Source: Arthrinium phaeospermum
Lineage: Eukaryota > Ascomycota > Sordariomycetes > Amphisphaeriales > Apiosporaceae
Reading direction: 5' to 3'
Assembly: GCA_006503535.1 (NCBI GenBank)
Contig: QYRS01000002.1
Span: forward strand, 1,612,001 to 1,676,000
Length of the DNA stretch: 64,000 bases
Notes under the pieces: generated by a model
The model's input: only the letters and a program-made list of their open reading frames with translations
What the model was told of the DNA's origin: nothing
Databases searched by the model: none
In this document: piece after piece, positions 42,658-55,574 of the stretch
How positions within the stretch are numbered: position 1 is the first letter of the stretch
Layout: each line of letters opens with the position of its first letter
Position numbers and translations under genes: made by a program

Positions 42658-43233
42658 CACGAGTCGCGATAGCAACGCGAGCGAATTTCATCATCTCTTT
42701 GAAAGCATCCCAATATTTGTGAAATCAAGTCCTCCCACAGACTCGGGGTCGACCCCGCGCTATATTTAGTAAGAGCTAAGCATAACTGGCTAATATGTAC
42801 CTAAGCCAGATAGACTTGAGAAAAGTAAGACGTGATGCGACTTCTTTGACATTATCTGAAAAAGAATACGCAGTCATCGCGATATGAAAATTAAGACCGT
42901 TGCTGGTTCACAGTTGAGCTTATGAGAAAAATAAATTGGCCCTCTATTCTGCGCTTGGTGATGGGATTGATTGACGAGATCGTCAGTGAATGTTAGGGGG
43001 CTTTAGGTATGGGTAACTGCGGACCCCACTACTCGCAACCACTTTAAACAATTCCTCAGTGCGACGCGTCGCGTCTTGCAAGTGCTGTACCCGCGAGCGG
43101 ACTTTATGCTACGCGCCACTTTAACACCACCCTGATCAACACCACACCAGCGACTACACCAGGGGCTCGAAGTAACTGGCAAACTCAGAACTCACTCCAA
43201 TTCGGATTTTGCCAAGTCAATTGAGTGCCGACA
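42658..43233. other. Intergenic
   Basis: 3' flank of the UstYa-like gene and promoter of CTF18. Contains the repeated core GCGACGCGTCGCG near 43060, an MluI-box-like ACGCGT as used for S-phase genes, which fits a replication factor. Confidence 0.4.
43063..43074. promoter_or_regulatory. ACGCGT (MCB-like) element upstream of CTF18
   Basis: GCGACGCGTCGC lies about 160 bp before the CTF18 ATG. ACGCGT is the MBF binding core controlling G1/S genes in yeasts; conservation of this role here is inferred. Confidence 0.4.
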
Positions 43234-46200
43234 ATGTTGACAGCCTCTTCGCCCGTTGTTTATCCCACAACATCGTCACCACCTCCCGCTTCCAAACGGT
43301 CGCAACCTCACAAGGGCCCCAAAGGCTCCCAGCGTGGAAAGGGTGGCTTTCTAGTTGACGATGACTCCGACGACGATGTGGTCCCCGAGCCTGCCTCCAA
43401 ACGGCGCATGCTGAGCAGCCCGAGAGAAATGCCCATCGAAACCACAGAACCCTCGTCACCTCCGACTGAACTCGAAGCGTTTCTCAACGTACCTCTGAGA
43501 CTGGAAAGCGACAACACGAAAGCAACGGCCGATGCGAACCCTAGCGTTGAGCCGCCGCAAAGCACGAAACATCTTTACGACACCCTTCTCCAGTCTACGC
43601 AAGACTTCGCCTCTGCTTTTCAGAATCTCGCCTCGCGCAATGCCAAAAGCAAATTCAACATCAAGACGTGTTCTGGCGCAAGCCAGGAGATTAAGCAACG
43701 TCAGGCCGTAGCAGCTCCGTCATATGAGCGCCTAGTGGCCGCAAGGTCGAAGACGAAGAAGGGGCGGGCCGAGCGCAGCTATTATGGTCTCGACATCCAC
43801 GAACTTATCGATACGGCCAAGAAGGAGATTGCTACGCGCGAGCAGGCCACAACAACAGAGGTCACCCCAGACCAGCCGATGCCCTCGGTCGAGGCAGCGC
43901 AAGGCAAAAAGTCCAAAAAGTCTCTACTATGGACGGAGAAGTATCGGGCAAGGAATTTCATGGACCTTTGTGGCGACGACTCAACAAATCGGAATGTGTT
44001 ACGTTGGTTGAAGAGATGGGATCCTTTAGTGTTCCCTGGTTCTTCCAGGTCCAGGGGCATAAGGAGGCCGGGGGTGAAGCAGCAGGCAGAAGAGGAGAAG
44101 CCTCATCGGAAGATCCTCATGCTTACCGGACCCCCCGGCTTGGGCAAGACCACGTTAGCTCACGTTTGTGCACGACAAGCCGGCTACGAAGTACTGGAGA
44201 TCAACGCGAGTGATGATCGCAGCCGAGATGTTGTGAAGAACCAGATCCGTACGAGTTTGGGAACAGAGAACGTCAAGATTGTGCAACACAAAGCCGGTCA
44301 ATCTGGTCAATGTCAGAAAATCGCCCGACCGGTTTGCGTCGTGGTAGACGAAGTCGATGGTGTGGTATCAGGGTCTTCCGGCTCCGGCGAAGGAGGTTTT
44401 GTCAAAGCGCTACTGGACCTCATCACTATCGGCGAGAAGAACAGTTCGGGGCAGTCGGAAAACACACCGCACGCCAATCGTCGGAAGAAGAAAGGCGACG
44501 ATTTTCGACAGATGCGGCCCATTATCCTCATCTGTAACGATGTGTATCACCCCTCCTTGCGGCCACTGCGTCAGTCAAACCTGGCCGAGGTAATCCATGT
44601 GGGTAAACCCACGATCGATGCGGTTGTGAACCGTCTCAAGTCAGTCTTCGAGAAAGAGGGTATCCCGTGTGAGAAGGACGCAGCGCGCAAGCTCTGTGAA
44701 TCGGCATGGGGTATGACAAGTGGCTTGGATGCTAAGAAGGGCCGCGAGAGCACTGCCGAAGGTGATCTGCGTGGCATCATGGTTGTTGGAGAGTGGGTTG
44801 CTGGGCGCCTTCGAGCGGCATCTCTCAAAGGCCCAATGTGTTTGACTCGCCAATGGGTCGAGAAGCATATTGCCCACGAACTTGCACACGGTGGTGGCGG
44901 TGCACGAGGAAGCGGACGCGGCAGCGTGAGAGACATCGTCAGCCGCGTTTTCCAGGAAGGTGCCGGGTTTCCCAGCTCGAACATGGTTGTGCCCAAGATG
45001 AACCTCAATTCTTCCGAGCAGCCTCAGGCCCAGCTTGGCTTCTCCGAGCAGCAGAAGAAGTATGCCATGGAACGCTTGCAACACATGGTTGAGACCAGCG
45101 GCGATATCGACCGCATCGTTACCGACATCTTCGCAGATTACCCGAACCATGACTTCAACGATGACTCGTTCCTTACAAAACCAGACCAAGCATACGAATG
45201 GATGAACTTCCACGATACGTGCACATCAAGGCTGTACGGTGGCCAGGAATGGGAGCTAGCACCCTATCTCAGTCGGGCAGTCCTCGCCTGTCACCATCTG
45301 TTCGCGTCGCCCATTCGCCATTCCCAGCTGATGTACCAGAAACGCGACGCGGCTGAGGAGGAAGCGGCACCGCTCCCCTTTTCTGGACCCCGTGCCGACT
45401 TTGTGGCATACGAAACTGAAAAGACCAACCGTGTTATGCTTCAGACTCTCCAAGCACAGCTACCACCAACGCTGATGCGTGCATTCCGGAGTGCTGAAGA
45501 CATTGCTACAGATTTCATGCCGTATCTCATTCGACTTGTGTCGCCTGATGTGAAGCCGGTCGTCGTTGGTGGCAGTGGCGACTCAAAGGGAACCGCAAGC
45601 GTCAGGAAGGAGACGGAGAAAGCAATGGTTGCCCGGGGAGCAGAGACACTACTGGACGTAGGCGTCGAGCTTCAAAGAGGCAAGATAGAAGGTGACACTT
45701 TCGGCCGAGGGCCTACCTGGGTTTACCGCATGGAGCCGTAAGTTTCAACGATATTCGAAGCAACGTGAACAGAAGGCTAACATTATACCGACAGTGACTT
45801 GGATATCTTGGCAACATACGAGACATCGGCAGCCGTTATGCATGGCACGCAAGCGCCCACGCGTTATGCTGTTCGACAAGTACTGGATCAAGAAATGGAA
45901 AAGCTGCGGAGGCTGCGAGAAAGCGCGGCGCGACAGACTCGTTTCCGTACTGGGAACCCATTGGACACTAGGGAAGCTGTGTTTGAAAGCAAGGAGAAGT
46001 CTGGCAAGTCTAAGGGGGTCGAGCTGCCGATCATTCCTGTAAAGAAGGACTTCTTCGGACGGGTGGTTGCGAAGCCCGTTGTACAGCCACTACAAGAGGG
46101 CGACGGGAATGCCAACGGAAAGAAGGCCGAAGCCGTTCCAATTGGTGAAAACAAGGTTTGGGTCACTTTCCACGAGGGAATGAACAATGCTGTGAGGAAA

Positions 46201-46236
46201 CCTATTACATTGGATGACCTTTTCCGGGGTCTGTAA
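43234..46236 (+). CDS. CTF18: Chromosome transmission fidelity protein 18 (alternative RFC large subunit)
   Basis: Exon 1 43234-45737 and exon 2 45795-46236 with a 57-nt intron; 981 aa, normal for the family. The ATG at 43234 is the first in the frame. The AAA+ core has LLWTEKYRARNFMDLCGD, Walker A LTGPPGLGKTT (~299-306), INASDDRS, Walker B VCVVVDEVDG, and sensor 1 PIILICNDVY. After the lid the Ctf18-type C-terminal region follows (YEWMNFHDTCTSRLYGGQEWELAPYL). The protein replaces Rfc1 in the clamp loader Ctf18-Dcc1-Ctf8-Rfc2-5 and is nuclear, working in sister-chromatid cohesion and checkpoint signalling. The end (KRLRRLRES-like basic helix and KPITLDDLFRGL) is where the Dcc1/Ctf8 contact lies in homologues. 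Confidence 0.95.
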
Positions 46237-46683
46237 TGAAGGGTGTTGTTGGTTTATGCGTTAATGAGAGAAGCGTTATATGTGTATGCAGTCGCTGGGA
46301 TTGGAGCAACTTGGGTAGAATAGGCATCATTGAATCGATTGACCGGTTTATGACAAATACATAGGTTGTCTCAATCATAAGTTAAGACCAATCATTGTAA
46401 TGCGATATTATGACAATTTGATTCCCAGAACGCAGAATTGCATGGATATTTTCAGGATTTGAGCAAATACCCATGAGTGAGAAAAAAGCCATGTTGTACC
46501 TAGAAAATCCACATTAGCCGGCTCCGAATCTGGCCGACGTCATCTTCACAATTGAAACGAGTATCGAAAACCTGCCTGCTTCCACGCGTCGGGACACCTA
46601 TTGGATATCGCACAGCCATGATAATACACCCAAGATTGCAGGGCGCATATAGCAGAACATTCTTGAAGACTTGCACACGCAAG
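46237..46683. other. Intergenic
   Basis: 3' flank of CTF18 and promoter of the HIT gene; nothing else seen. Confidence 0.5.
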
Positions 46684-47592
46684 ATGAGTACCAATTCGGA
46701 AAAGAGCCCGCTCCGGTTCGGCCCATTTGAGGTCACGTCCCAGGTAAGCGACACTTCAACCTGTTAGGTCGGCGGATGAAAGCTACATTAGTTAGCTGTC
46801 TGTAAGCTGTATACTCTATGTATGCCGAGCCGTCAGAAAATTGGCACAGGAATACCGCACTTCCTATCGAATTACAACTCACAGACTTACCTGCCGATCT
46901 ACTACTACTCGCCCTTTTCCTAATTTTGTGCTTCTGCCTCGGACACTGCCTAACCAATCTGTCACTTCTAGGTTTTCTACACCACACCACACTCCTTCGC
47001 CCTGGTGAACCTGAAGCCGCTGCTGCCGGGCCATGTCCTGGTCTGCCCGCAGAAGCCGCACAAGCGGCTCACGGATCTCTCAGCCCCCGAGCTGACGGAC
47101 CTGATGCAGGCGGTGCAGCGCGTCCAGCGCATGCTGGCGCGGCACTACTTTACTACTTCTTCCACGCCGTCTCCCTCCGGCAACGAATCACAGCAGGGCA
47201 AGGAAGACAGCAATGGCAGAGCGGAGGAGGAGGAAAGGGGACTCCCCGAAGACGGCTCGTTCAACATCGCGATCCAGGACGGCGCCGAGGCGGGCCAGAC
47301 GGTGCCGCACCTGCACGTGCACGTGATCCCGCGCATCCGCGGCGCGACGGCCAAGAGCGGCGACGGACCGGGCGACAAGATCTACGAGATGATGGCGGAC
47401 GAGCACGGGAACGTCGGGGGCGCCCTCTGGGACCGCGAGAACCAGAATGGTAGCGGAGGGCGACCGCGGCCCGGCGGCGGGTTTCCGCGCATCGAGGACG
47501 CGGACCGGCAGGCTAGGAGCATGCAGGAGATGGAGGAGGAGGCGCGGCTGTTTCGGGACGTGCTGGGGAGGTTAGAGCGGGAAGGGTCTTGA
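46684..47592 (+). CDS. FHIT-type HIT hydrolase (bis(5'-adenosyl)-triphosphatase)
   Basis: Exon 1 46684-46743 (MSTNSEKSPLRFGPFEVTSQ) and exon 2 46972-47592 with a 228-nt intron ending CTAACC...CTAG, phase 0; 226 aa. The HIT signature is GQTVPHLHVHVIPR (His triad HxHxH), and the upstream strand ALVNLKPLLPGHVLVCPQ is typical of Fhit/Hnt2/Aph1. It splits Ap3A and similar dinucleotides into AMP and a nucleotide. Between VQRMLARHY and FNIAIQDG there is an insertion of ~40 polar residues (Ser/Gln/Glu/Gly-rich) not needed for the fold, and the C-terminal ~60 residues carry a charged helix. The intron is long for this window; an extra small exon cannot be excluded. Confidence 0.9.
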
Positions 47593-49959
47593 GAGGGCTC
47601 TCTCTGCAGTGTTTTATGTGTGCCTAGAGTTACCAGAGTGCTTCGGACAGAGGCGTATCTCATGGTCATGCTAGAAGGCTTCGTTGTTCTCGCGCAACAG
47701 CCAATTCCAGGATAGATCTTGGTTTCACTCAGGAAGCTCTCAATATAAGAGCAGCAAGTATAATCTATCTCTGCACTCCCCATAACACCGCAGCGTTTAA
47801 GGGCAAGACTCCCGTAGCAACCCTTAGGGAGCATCACACAACTACCTATTCTTCAGGTCTGGCTAGATTCCAGCACATTGCGCGAAATTTGGCGATCAGG
47901 GGACACAAGTGTGGCGTCGGTCTATGAAGTAATGAATGCTTCCCCGAAGTTGGTTACTTAGCTTCGCCACCGGTCTGGGTGGTCGTACGCGGAAACCATG
48001 GACCAGTCCAGACAATAGTGCTGTGAGCGAGATGCACCGTTGGTTTCCTTGGAAGAAGTGAACTTTGTTCTGCTTAGGCTACTGCTCAGCTCCCATCACC
48101 TTTGAGTCCGGGCACGGCAGATAGTCCAGGGTAGCCCCTGCGCGGCCTATCAAGATCTGCGCGGGGGTCGGCGGAGGGTTTGCTTCCAATCACCCAGCAG
48201 CTTGGGCTAGATTCCATCGATGGCATTGCGTGGGTTGGAAAAAGGAAACCCGCAAACCTCAATTGTGTATCTGTGACTAGCTCGGTGGACCCCAAGAGGT
48301 GAGCAGCGGCGGATATGGTGAAGCGAGCTGAAGCTCGAGCTCAGTTCAATCACGCGAAAGAAGCGCGTCTCGTTCAATCATCTCGATACCTGGTTCCTTT
48401 TGCTTCCTAGAGTATCGTCAATCGGCACCCAAGTGGCTACGAGCTGAGGAGCGGGAATCTCCAGCCCGCGTTGCCTCAGCCAGCCCAGCGCCATGATAAG
48501 TGGGAGTAGTAGTAAATGAGGTTCGGCCGCTCTGGGAGGGACGAGCTATGGCGTGGTGCTTGGTGATAGCACGGCGGGCTAGTGGCCGGCCCCGTGGGCT
48601 AGACAAGGACGAACGATGGAGAAAGCTCGGGACAGGAGGCCTCGACTAGCAAACAATGCCGTTGAGCTGTGCTCGTGGCGTCGCCGGTCGAGGGCTGAAC
48701 GGCTGTCACCGCATGCAAGGTACAGAAAGCACATGCATATGGATGTGTGAATTGGATTGCGTGCCTGTTTCCTCAAATGACCAACGCAAGCCTCATCGCT
48801 CCAGACCACACTGGTCAAATACCTAGGTAGGTAGAGACCCAGCGCTGCCCAACTATATGTGCACTATTGCTCACCTTGAACGCCGCAGCGCTGCGGACCA
48901 AGGATGGTTTAGTGCAATCGGTGTTACGGTTTCCAACGTCCGATGTGCTGATAACGGTGATTGTCAGGTAATATCAAACGGAAAGCAGCTCTTTAGCGTC
49001 CAAGTGGATAACTTCCAGTACTTACTGCTTACCTTGTAGAGCTGCCAAGCTGTGCAGAACATTTTGGGCCAGAATCCACGCGGTGCAGTTCAAGACAATC
49101 CTGCGCCCGTCAAGGCGGGGATGGACAACCGATCATCCAGAAATCGGTCTTCAGGATTACTGACTTTCGGGATCTAGAACGAGTAGCCCATGGAGTTACT
49201 TAGGTCATGCAGGACGAGGACGGTCATCGCCAGAAGAATGCCCCTGCAGTGAGCTCTCGCAAGGATCCGGCATGCTTTATTAGTTGACATGCAGGCAGGG
49301 CAGGGGTGGTTATCTGCCGCCAAGGGCTTCTAGGCAGGTCAGGCAGGTCAACACGAGGAAAACAAAGCAACGCTAATCCTGTAGCCACGACAGGAGTCTT
49401 CAATTTCCCAAGATGCTGCGTTCCGGCCCGGCGAAGCTGTGTATGGCAGGCACCCAGAGGGACGACAGAAAGCAAGACCACCCGAAAGCTGAAGACGAGC
49501 ATGAGGATATCACAAAAGCCACTCGCAAAATGAAATAACATACCGAATTGCCTAGTACTGGGCTACTAGTTACTATAGGTACTCTTTTGTATCGACGCGA
49601 CCCTTACGCAGCGAGAAGGCGTAGGTACGGATACCCTGCACAGCTTTCCCGTTCCGGTACCATGGCGGGTTAGCCTCCAAGTGACGGCGCTACCCTCTTC
49701 TCCCTCTAGCGAACCCTCATCACACAATGGCATACCCGACTGTGTGCAACCGTTCAACATGGCACTATCGAAATGTCCAGGGCCCCTGTCTCCTTCCCTC
49801 CCGGTTGGGTGGCCAGGCAGTCAATAAATATGCCGGCTCTCCAGTCCCATCGATATATAGAAGTTATGTTACCCGCCTGGCATTCAGTGTTCTATCCTTT
49901 TGGTGTCCCAGCAGCCTGGTAGGTCAAGATATTCGACCCTGAGCCGGACGTTGCCAAGC
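47593..49959. other. Longest intergenic stretch, 2.4 kb
   Basis: Only short frames in all six phases, none with a signal peptide, domain or conserved-looking splice chain. The last ~100 bp before 49960 serve the WSC gene. No transposon ends or tRNA were recognised. Confidence 0.5.
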
Positions 49960-52900
49960 ATGGCGCCCTCTAGCCTTTTCACATGGGCAATTGCCCTCGT
50001 GCTATCGAGTTGTTTACCATACGGCGTCGATGGCTTCGCTTCCACGGATACCATCACCTGGGGCGGTGACAACTCCAGAACCGGCTACCAGGACAACCAC
50101 AACATGGACCCAGATATCGTTGGTAGCGCACAGTTTGGACAGCTCTTCCGAACGGCGCTGCCAGGCAACTACATGAATCTTGGCCCCGAGCAGATCTTCT
50201 CCCAGCCTTTGGTATATACCCTGAGCAGTACCCAAACTCAATATGTCTACGTCCTCACGACCCAAAACAATCTATACCAACTTGATGCCAAGACTGGTGT
50301 CATTGTTAATCGGAGGAACCTACATATCCCATTCCTGACGTCCGGTTAGTAGCCAACCCCTGTGTGAGAGCTGGAGTCGGGCAAGGGCTACAAATTCCAA
50401 CTCTGCTATTGGCGTGGGTCTCACAACCTCCTGGCACTATATCACTAACGGTTTAAGCAGATCTCGATGGCTGCGTTGATATCAACCCCACGGTTGGTGT
50501 GACTGGAACGGGTGTCATCGACCCTATAACTGAGACGCTCTACTTCACTGCCAAAACCTACAAGCAAGGGTATACGCAAGGAAGACTGAATGGTGAATAC
50601 TGGTTCCATGCGGTCGACGTTAATACGCTCCAAGACCGCGCCGGATTTCCTGTGTCGATGGAGGGTGCCATCTTCCGCAACAACCCTAACCGGATGTTCA
50701 TCAGCGGCAATCAACACCAGCGCCCTGGTCTACTTCAGGTTGGGCAGTACATCTACGCTGGCTTCGCGTCGCACTGCGTGCAGTACAACTTTACCGGTGC
50801 CATTTTGGGCTGGAACAAGGATACTGGTGCCCTTGTCGAGGCCTTTGCCACGGAGGGCGGCCCTGAGCCAAACACCGTCCCCGGTGGTGGCGTGTGGATG
50901 AGCGGAGGCGGACTCGCTTACGATAGCGGTTCGATGTACTTCGCGACTGGTAACGGCTACGCAAGTCAACTGAAGGGCACCCCGGTCCAAGGTCGAAACC
51001 CACCCACTGCCCTCGAGGAAGCCGCCGTCAATGCCAAGATCAACGACGACGGTACCATTACGCCAATCGACTTCTTCATGCCCTGGGAAAAGACCGAACT
51101 GGACGGAGCAGACAAGGATCTTGGAACCAGCCCTTTGGAAATACTGCCTTCGTCAACCTTCAGCTGCCCCAACGCCAAGCGCATCGGGATCGTCACTGGC
51201 AAGTCTGGGAAGACATATTGGCTCAACCTCGACAACCTAGGCGGCTACCAGATGGGACCTGGACAATACGATGCTGTGCCCCAGCAGTTCCTGAACGAGA
51301 ACTCGGTATACTCCGGTGCAGGTGTCATGCCACTTGATGGGGGATATGTGTACATCAACGTCATCAAATACAAGACGCACGTGTGGAAATTCGGCTGTGA
51401 CGCGAATGGTAATGTTGCTTTCACCCACGTTGCAGATACTGCCGAATACAATGCCAATATCCTTGGTGTTGGCCATGGAACCACAACTTCGCTCAACGGG
51501 CAGTCGGGAACCGGACTTCTCTGGACTTCCGACGTCGAGGGTCTCAACTTGAGGATCTACCAGGCCGTCCCTCAGGCAGGAACTCTGAAGATGATCAACT
51601 CCTTCAACGTACCCGGCTCAATGAAATTTGGCCGCCCAGTCTTTGGGAATGGTATCTGCTACGTAGCGAGCAACCAAGGCTACATATACGCATTTGGTTC
51701 CCCTGTCAACCTGCCTCTGAACTGCACAGCTCCATCCAGCTTTGGTACGGTCAATCTAGGAGACCAGTCCGCATCTCAAACAATCACTTGCACGGCGAAT
51801 GCCAACACCCTGGTTAACAATGTCACCTTGCAAGGCAACGCCAACTTTGCCTTCTCCGGGTTGCCGACATCCCCCTGTTTCTGTCAACAGGCTCTTCTTT
51901 CTCCTTCCAAGCGACCTTTACCCCGAAGCAAGTCGGGCCCTTGTCCAGCAGTGCAAGTGTCAACACTACCAATGCCGTAGCCGGCTTCTCCACCAACACA
52001 CCGGTGAAGTTGACGGGCACTGGCAACTCGAAGCTACCGCTTTTGCTAATATCGCCCAACACCGTGTCTTTCACCGGCGTCATCACTGGCCAGATAGCGG
52101 ATGGTGTCAACCAGACCGCGGTGCTCCAAAACCAGGGCAATTCAACCTTGACCATCTCGAGCCTCCTGTTCTCGGTTGAATCGGAGACCGGGCCCTGGAT
52201 TACACCTAACACCACGAGTTCTAATAATACTTCGATCGGGCCATTCACCCTCTACAATCTGCCCACGACGATTGCTCCTCAAACCTCGGCTTACATCCCT
52301 GTAAACTTCAACCCAACGACCAATGGAAACTCCAAGGTCTTCATGCGAGTCAATTCGGATGGCGGTAACGGAGTTCTCGATATCATCGGAACGTCCAGCA
52401 CCCTGCCCCAGGTCATGATTGAGTTCCAGAGTCCTGATGGGCAGAGCTGGGTCAACTATACGAGTGGCGTCAACTTCACCTTTGGTAGCGTCCTTGAGGG
52501 CACCACGGTCACGCGAAAGATGCGTTTCACCAATATTGGCGGGCCGAATGCTGCGGCTCTTTCGGTCACCGTTTCCAAGCCACCATATGGAGTCCCGGGC
52601 ATCGTTGGTGCCGTGAACAACGTTGATCTTGCCGAGGGTACATTGCTGCAGGCTGGTCAGAGTGCTACTGCCGACCTCTACTGCGCAGTGCCTAGATCGC
52701 AAGTGAACGTCGATTCCTATCATGGCACTGCCCAATGGACTCTCAATACCGGCGACCCTGTCATGGGAAAACAGGTCATCCACTTTCTTTGCAATGCCGC
52801 TTCCGAGCAGTTGGGCCCTATTGCTTCGAACGGCTCCGCCCTCTACAGATACACCGGTTGTGCTCAAGACAACAACCCTGGACGACAACTGCCCAAGCAG

Positions 52901-55574
52901 ATCTATACCGACAATGTCAACAACACCAATGGGAATTGCATCGATGCCTGTTATGGAGCGGGTTATACAATTGCCGCCACCGAATATACCGCCGAGTGTT
53001 GGTGTGGCAACACCATGCCATCGCTTTTCGTCGCAGACGCTGAATGCAGCTATCGGTGCACCGGGACCATCAATCAGACTTGCGGTGGTAACGGAGAGTT
53101 GCACCAGGGCGGCTCGTTCATGTCCGTTTTCGCGACAACGCAGGCACTTCCCAACACACTTCCACCTGGTGGCCCGGTCCAGCCTAAGACGGTCGGCAAT
53201 TACAGCTTCGCCGGTTGCTACTCCGAGGCTTCAAATGGAAGGGCCTTGACGGGAAGTAGCCAGGCTGTGGACACCAACACCCTTAACAGCTGCGCCGCTT
53301 TCTGCGATGGCTTCACGTATTTCGGTGCCGAGTATGGACGCGAGGTAAGTAATTGCATTTCCTGGCCCGACCCTACCTTTGGAGTATTTCTATGCTGACT
53401 TGTATCAGTGCTTTTGCGGCAATTCCCTCAACGCCGGCAGTACCATGACTGGTATCAGCCAGTCGGACTGTAGCATGCCTTGTGCTGCTAACAGCACTCA
53501 GCTTTGCGGAGCCGGCGGTAGGCTGTCGATGTATATCTACAATCCGGATGGCAACTACACCGCTCCAAGCGTCACGACGACTCAGCCCGCCACCACTACC
53601 TCACCTACTTCAACCCCAGCTGCCCCCAGCGTTGTTCAGCAGGCAGGCACTTTCGCCTATTACCACTGCGTGACGGAAGCCACGGGCATGCGGGCCCTCT
53701 CCGGGCTGTCTTATTATAATGATGCGCTGACGGTGGAGATGTGTGCCTCAGTCTGCGCCGGGTACCCCATGATGGGAGTTGAGTACGGACGGGAGTGCTA
53801 CTGTGGCAGCGCCACCAACCCGGGCAGTGTCAACGCGAGCGAGACGGACTGCCGAATGCTCTGCTCCGGAAATAAGTCCGAATACTGCGGCAGCGGCAAC
53901 CGGCTCAACCTGTACACGCAGGCGCCCGCCAACACGCCCACGGCAGTGTCCAGCACCACATCGTCGTCGGCAAGCATGGCGTTCACCTCGTCCAGCGCTA
54001 GTGCCTCAATGGTCACTACTACTACGTCTTCGGCGACACTCTCGACGACCAGCTCGGCCACTACGGGTACCGGTGGTGTTTCGGTAACGGCGTCGCAATC
54101 TACGAACTCTGTGTCGTCCAGTGCGAGCTCGACGAACACCTCTTCCGCTTCCGCTTCTTTATCTACGAGCTCGTCTGCTCCCTTGGCCAGTTCCTCCTCG
54201 ATGTCTTTGTCGACGATCTCGTCCGCTTCCTCGTCCGCTTCATCGTCCGCTTCCTCGACGAGCTTATCTGCTTCCTCGACAGTCTCGTTGTCTGCCTCTA
54301 TTTCAACGAGCTCGTCTGCTGCTTCAACTAGCTCATCCCCGATGTCCCTGTCGACTAGCGCATCTGCTTCGACTGGTTCCGCTTCGTCGTCGACGAGCTC
54401 GCTTGCTTCCTCAACAGTGCCATCCTCCGCTTCTATCTCATCGAGCTCGGCCATTTCTTCCTCGACAGACTCGTCTGCTACCTCGACAACCTCATCGTCC
54501 GCCTCGGTTTCTTCAACGATAACACCGAGCTCGGTCGTTTCTTCCACCAACCCACCTTCCTCTACTTTGCAGTCTTCTAGCTCATCCGCTACCTCCGGGG
54601 CGTCATCGTCTCCATCCTCCGTGTCATCCAGTTCTTCTATCAGCTCAAGCTCGTCTGCCAGCTCCAGCAGCATCCCGGGGTCCAGTGCGACTTCAAACAC
54701 GCTGACTTCTTCAGCAAGCGCAATCACGTCGACGAGCTCCACTGCCACATCTACATCTACTTCAATTCCGAATGCCACGACGACTCCCTCAACTAACAGC
54801 GCTATTGCTACCACAACAAGCAGCACTGCCCTTATATCGCCCAGCAGCGCTATTGCCTCACCTAGTACCACTGTAATCACTTCGTCTACATCGACAAGCT
54901 CTGGCCCCTCCGTCCCTACCGTCTCAGGCTACGTTTATCAAGGGTGCTACACCGAGCCCTCTGGCAGGCGGGCCTTACCCGACAAGACCTTCGCCTACGA
55001 TAGCATGACACTGGAGTCTTGTGCAGCTAACTGCACCAACTATGCTTGGTTTGGTACCGAGTATGGCAGAGAATGCTACTGCGGTGCCACGCTCGACAGC
55101 GGCTCAAGCAAGACTTTTGGCAGCACTATTAATGGTGCGTGCAGCAAGCCTTGTGGAGGCAATAAGACCGAGGTTTGTGGCGGTGGCAGCTTGCTCTCGC
55201 TGTTTTACTCCTCGGATCCGGCAAAGTACAACGGACCTCCCAAGATTGTGGACGGTAGCGCCAACTACACTTACTACGGGTGTGTAGGCGAACCACAGAA
55301 CGGCCGTGCCTTGTCCGCCAGCACCGCCAATAGCGGCATGACCGTCCCGCAGTGCCTGACGTGGGCGGCTTCCAAGGGCTACAAGTACGCGGGACTCGAG
55401 TATTCCCAGGAATGCTGGGGCGGTAACACTTTGAGCTCGGGCGCAACCAATAAGACGAATGCCACCTGCTCGATGCCTTGCGGCGGCAACCAACGGACGT
55501 ATTGCGGAGGTCCCTCGCTCCTTTCTCTTTACATCACCAACTCTACCTCAAGATCGCGGGGCATCGGCTCATAG
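49960..55574 (+). CDS. Giant secreted propeller-WSC protein, with a one-base frameshift
   Basis: Exons 49960-50344, 50461-53344 and 53409-55574. A signal peptide (MAPSSLFTWAIALVLSSC...) leads to ~560 residues of PQQ-type β-propeller repeats (LVYTLSSTQTQYVYVLTTQNNLYQLDAKTG; GILWTSD-like strands). Two to three Ig-like beta domains follow (ISPNTVSFTGVITGQ; FTNIGGPNAA). Three WSC domains come next, each with its CFCGN/CYCGS-type core (e.g. EYGRECYCGS), then a ~320-residue Ser/Thr stalk and two more WSC domains. The end shows no GPI signal. The frame changes at the C run 51871-51875: one missing C restores a frame continuing LFLSTGSSFSFQATF, and total exon length then divides by three (~1811 aa). 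Either a sequencing error or a real disabling mutation. WSC domains bind glycans; wall or plant-surface attachment is inferred. Confidence 0.8.
53940..54900 (+). repeat. Low-complexity Ser/Thr stalk region of the WSC protein gene
   Basis: About 320 codons almost all Ser, Thr, Ala, Val, with many TCGTC/TCCTC units. As DNA it is pyrimidine-rich on the plus strand and leaves the opposite strand open for 360 codons. Heavy O-mannosylation of the protein is expected. Confidence 0.85.

Noticed and set aside
47593..49959. Possible gene or transposon in the largest gap
   Set aside because: All frames are short; no inverted repeats, transposase motif or tRNA-like fold was recognised by eye.
53798..54880. 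360-codon open frame on the minus strand
   Set aside because: It is the mirror of the Ser/Thr-rich stalk of the WSC protein; the composition (Glu/Val/Asp/Leu) is exactly what antisense of TCN/ACN codons gives.
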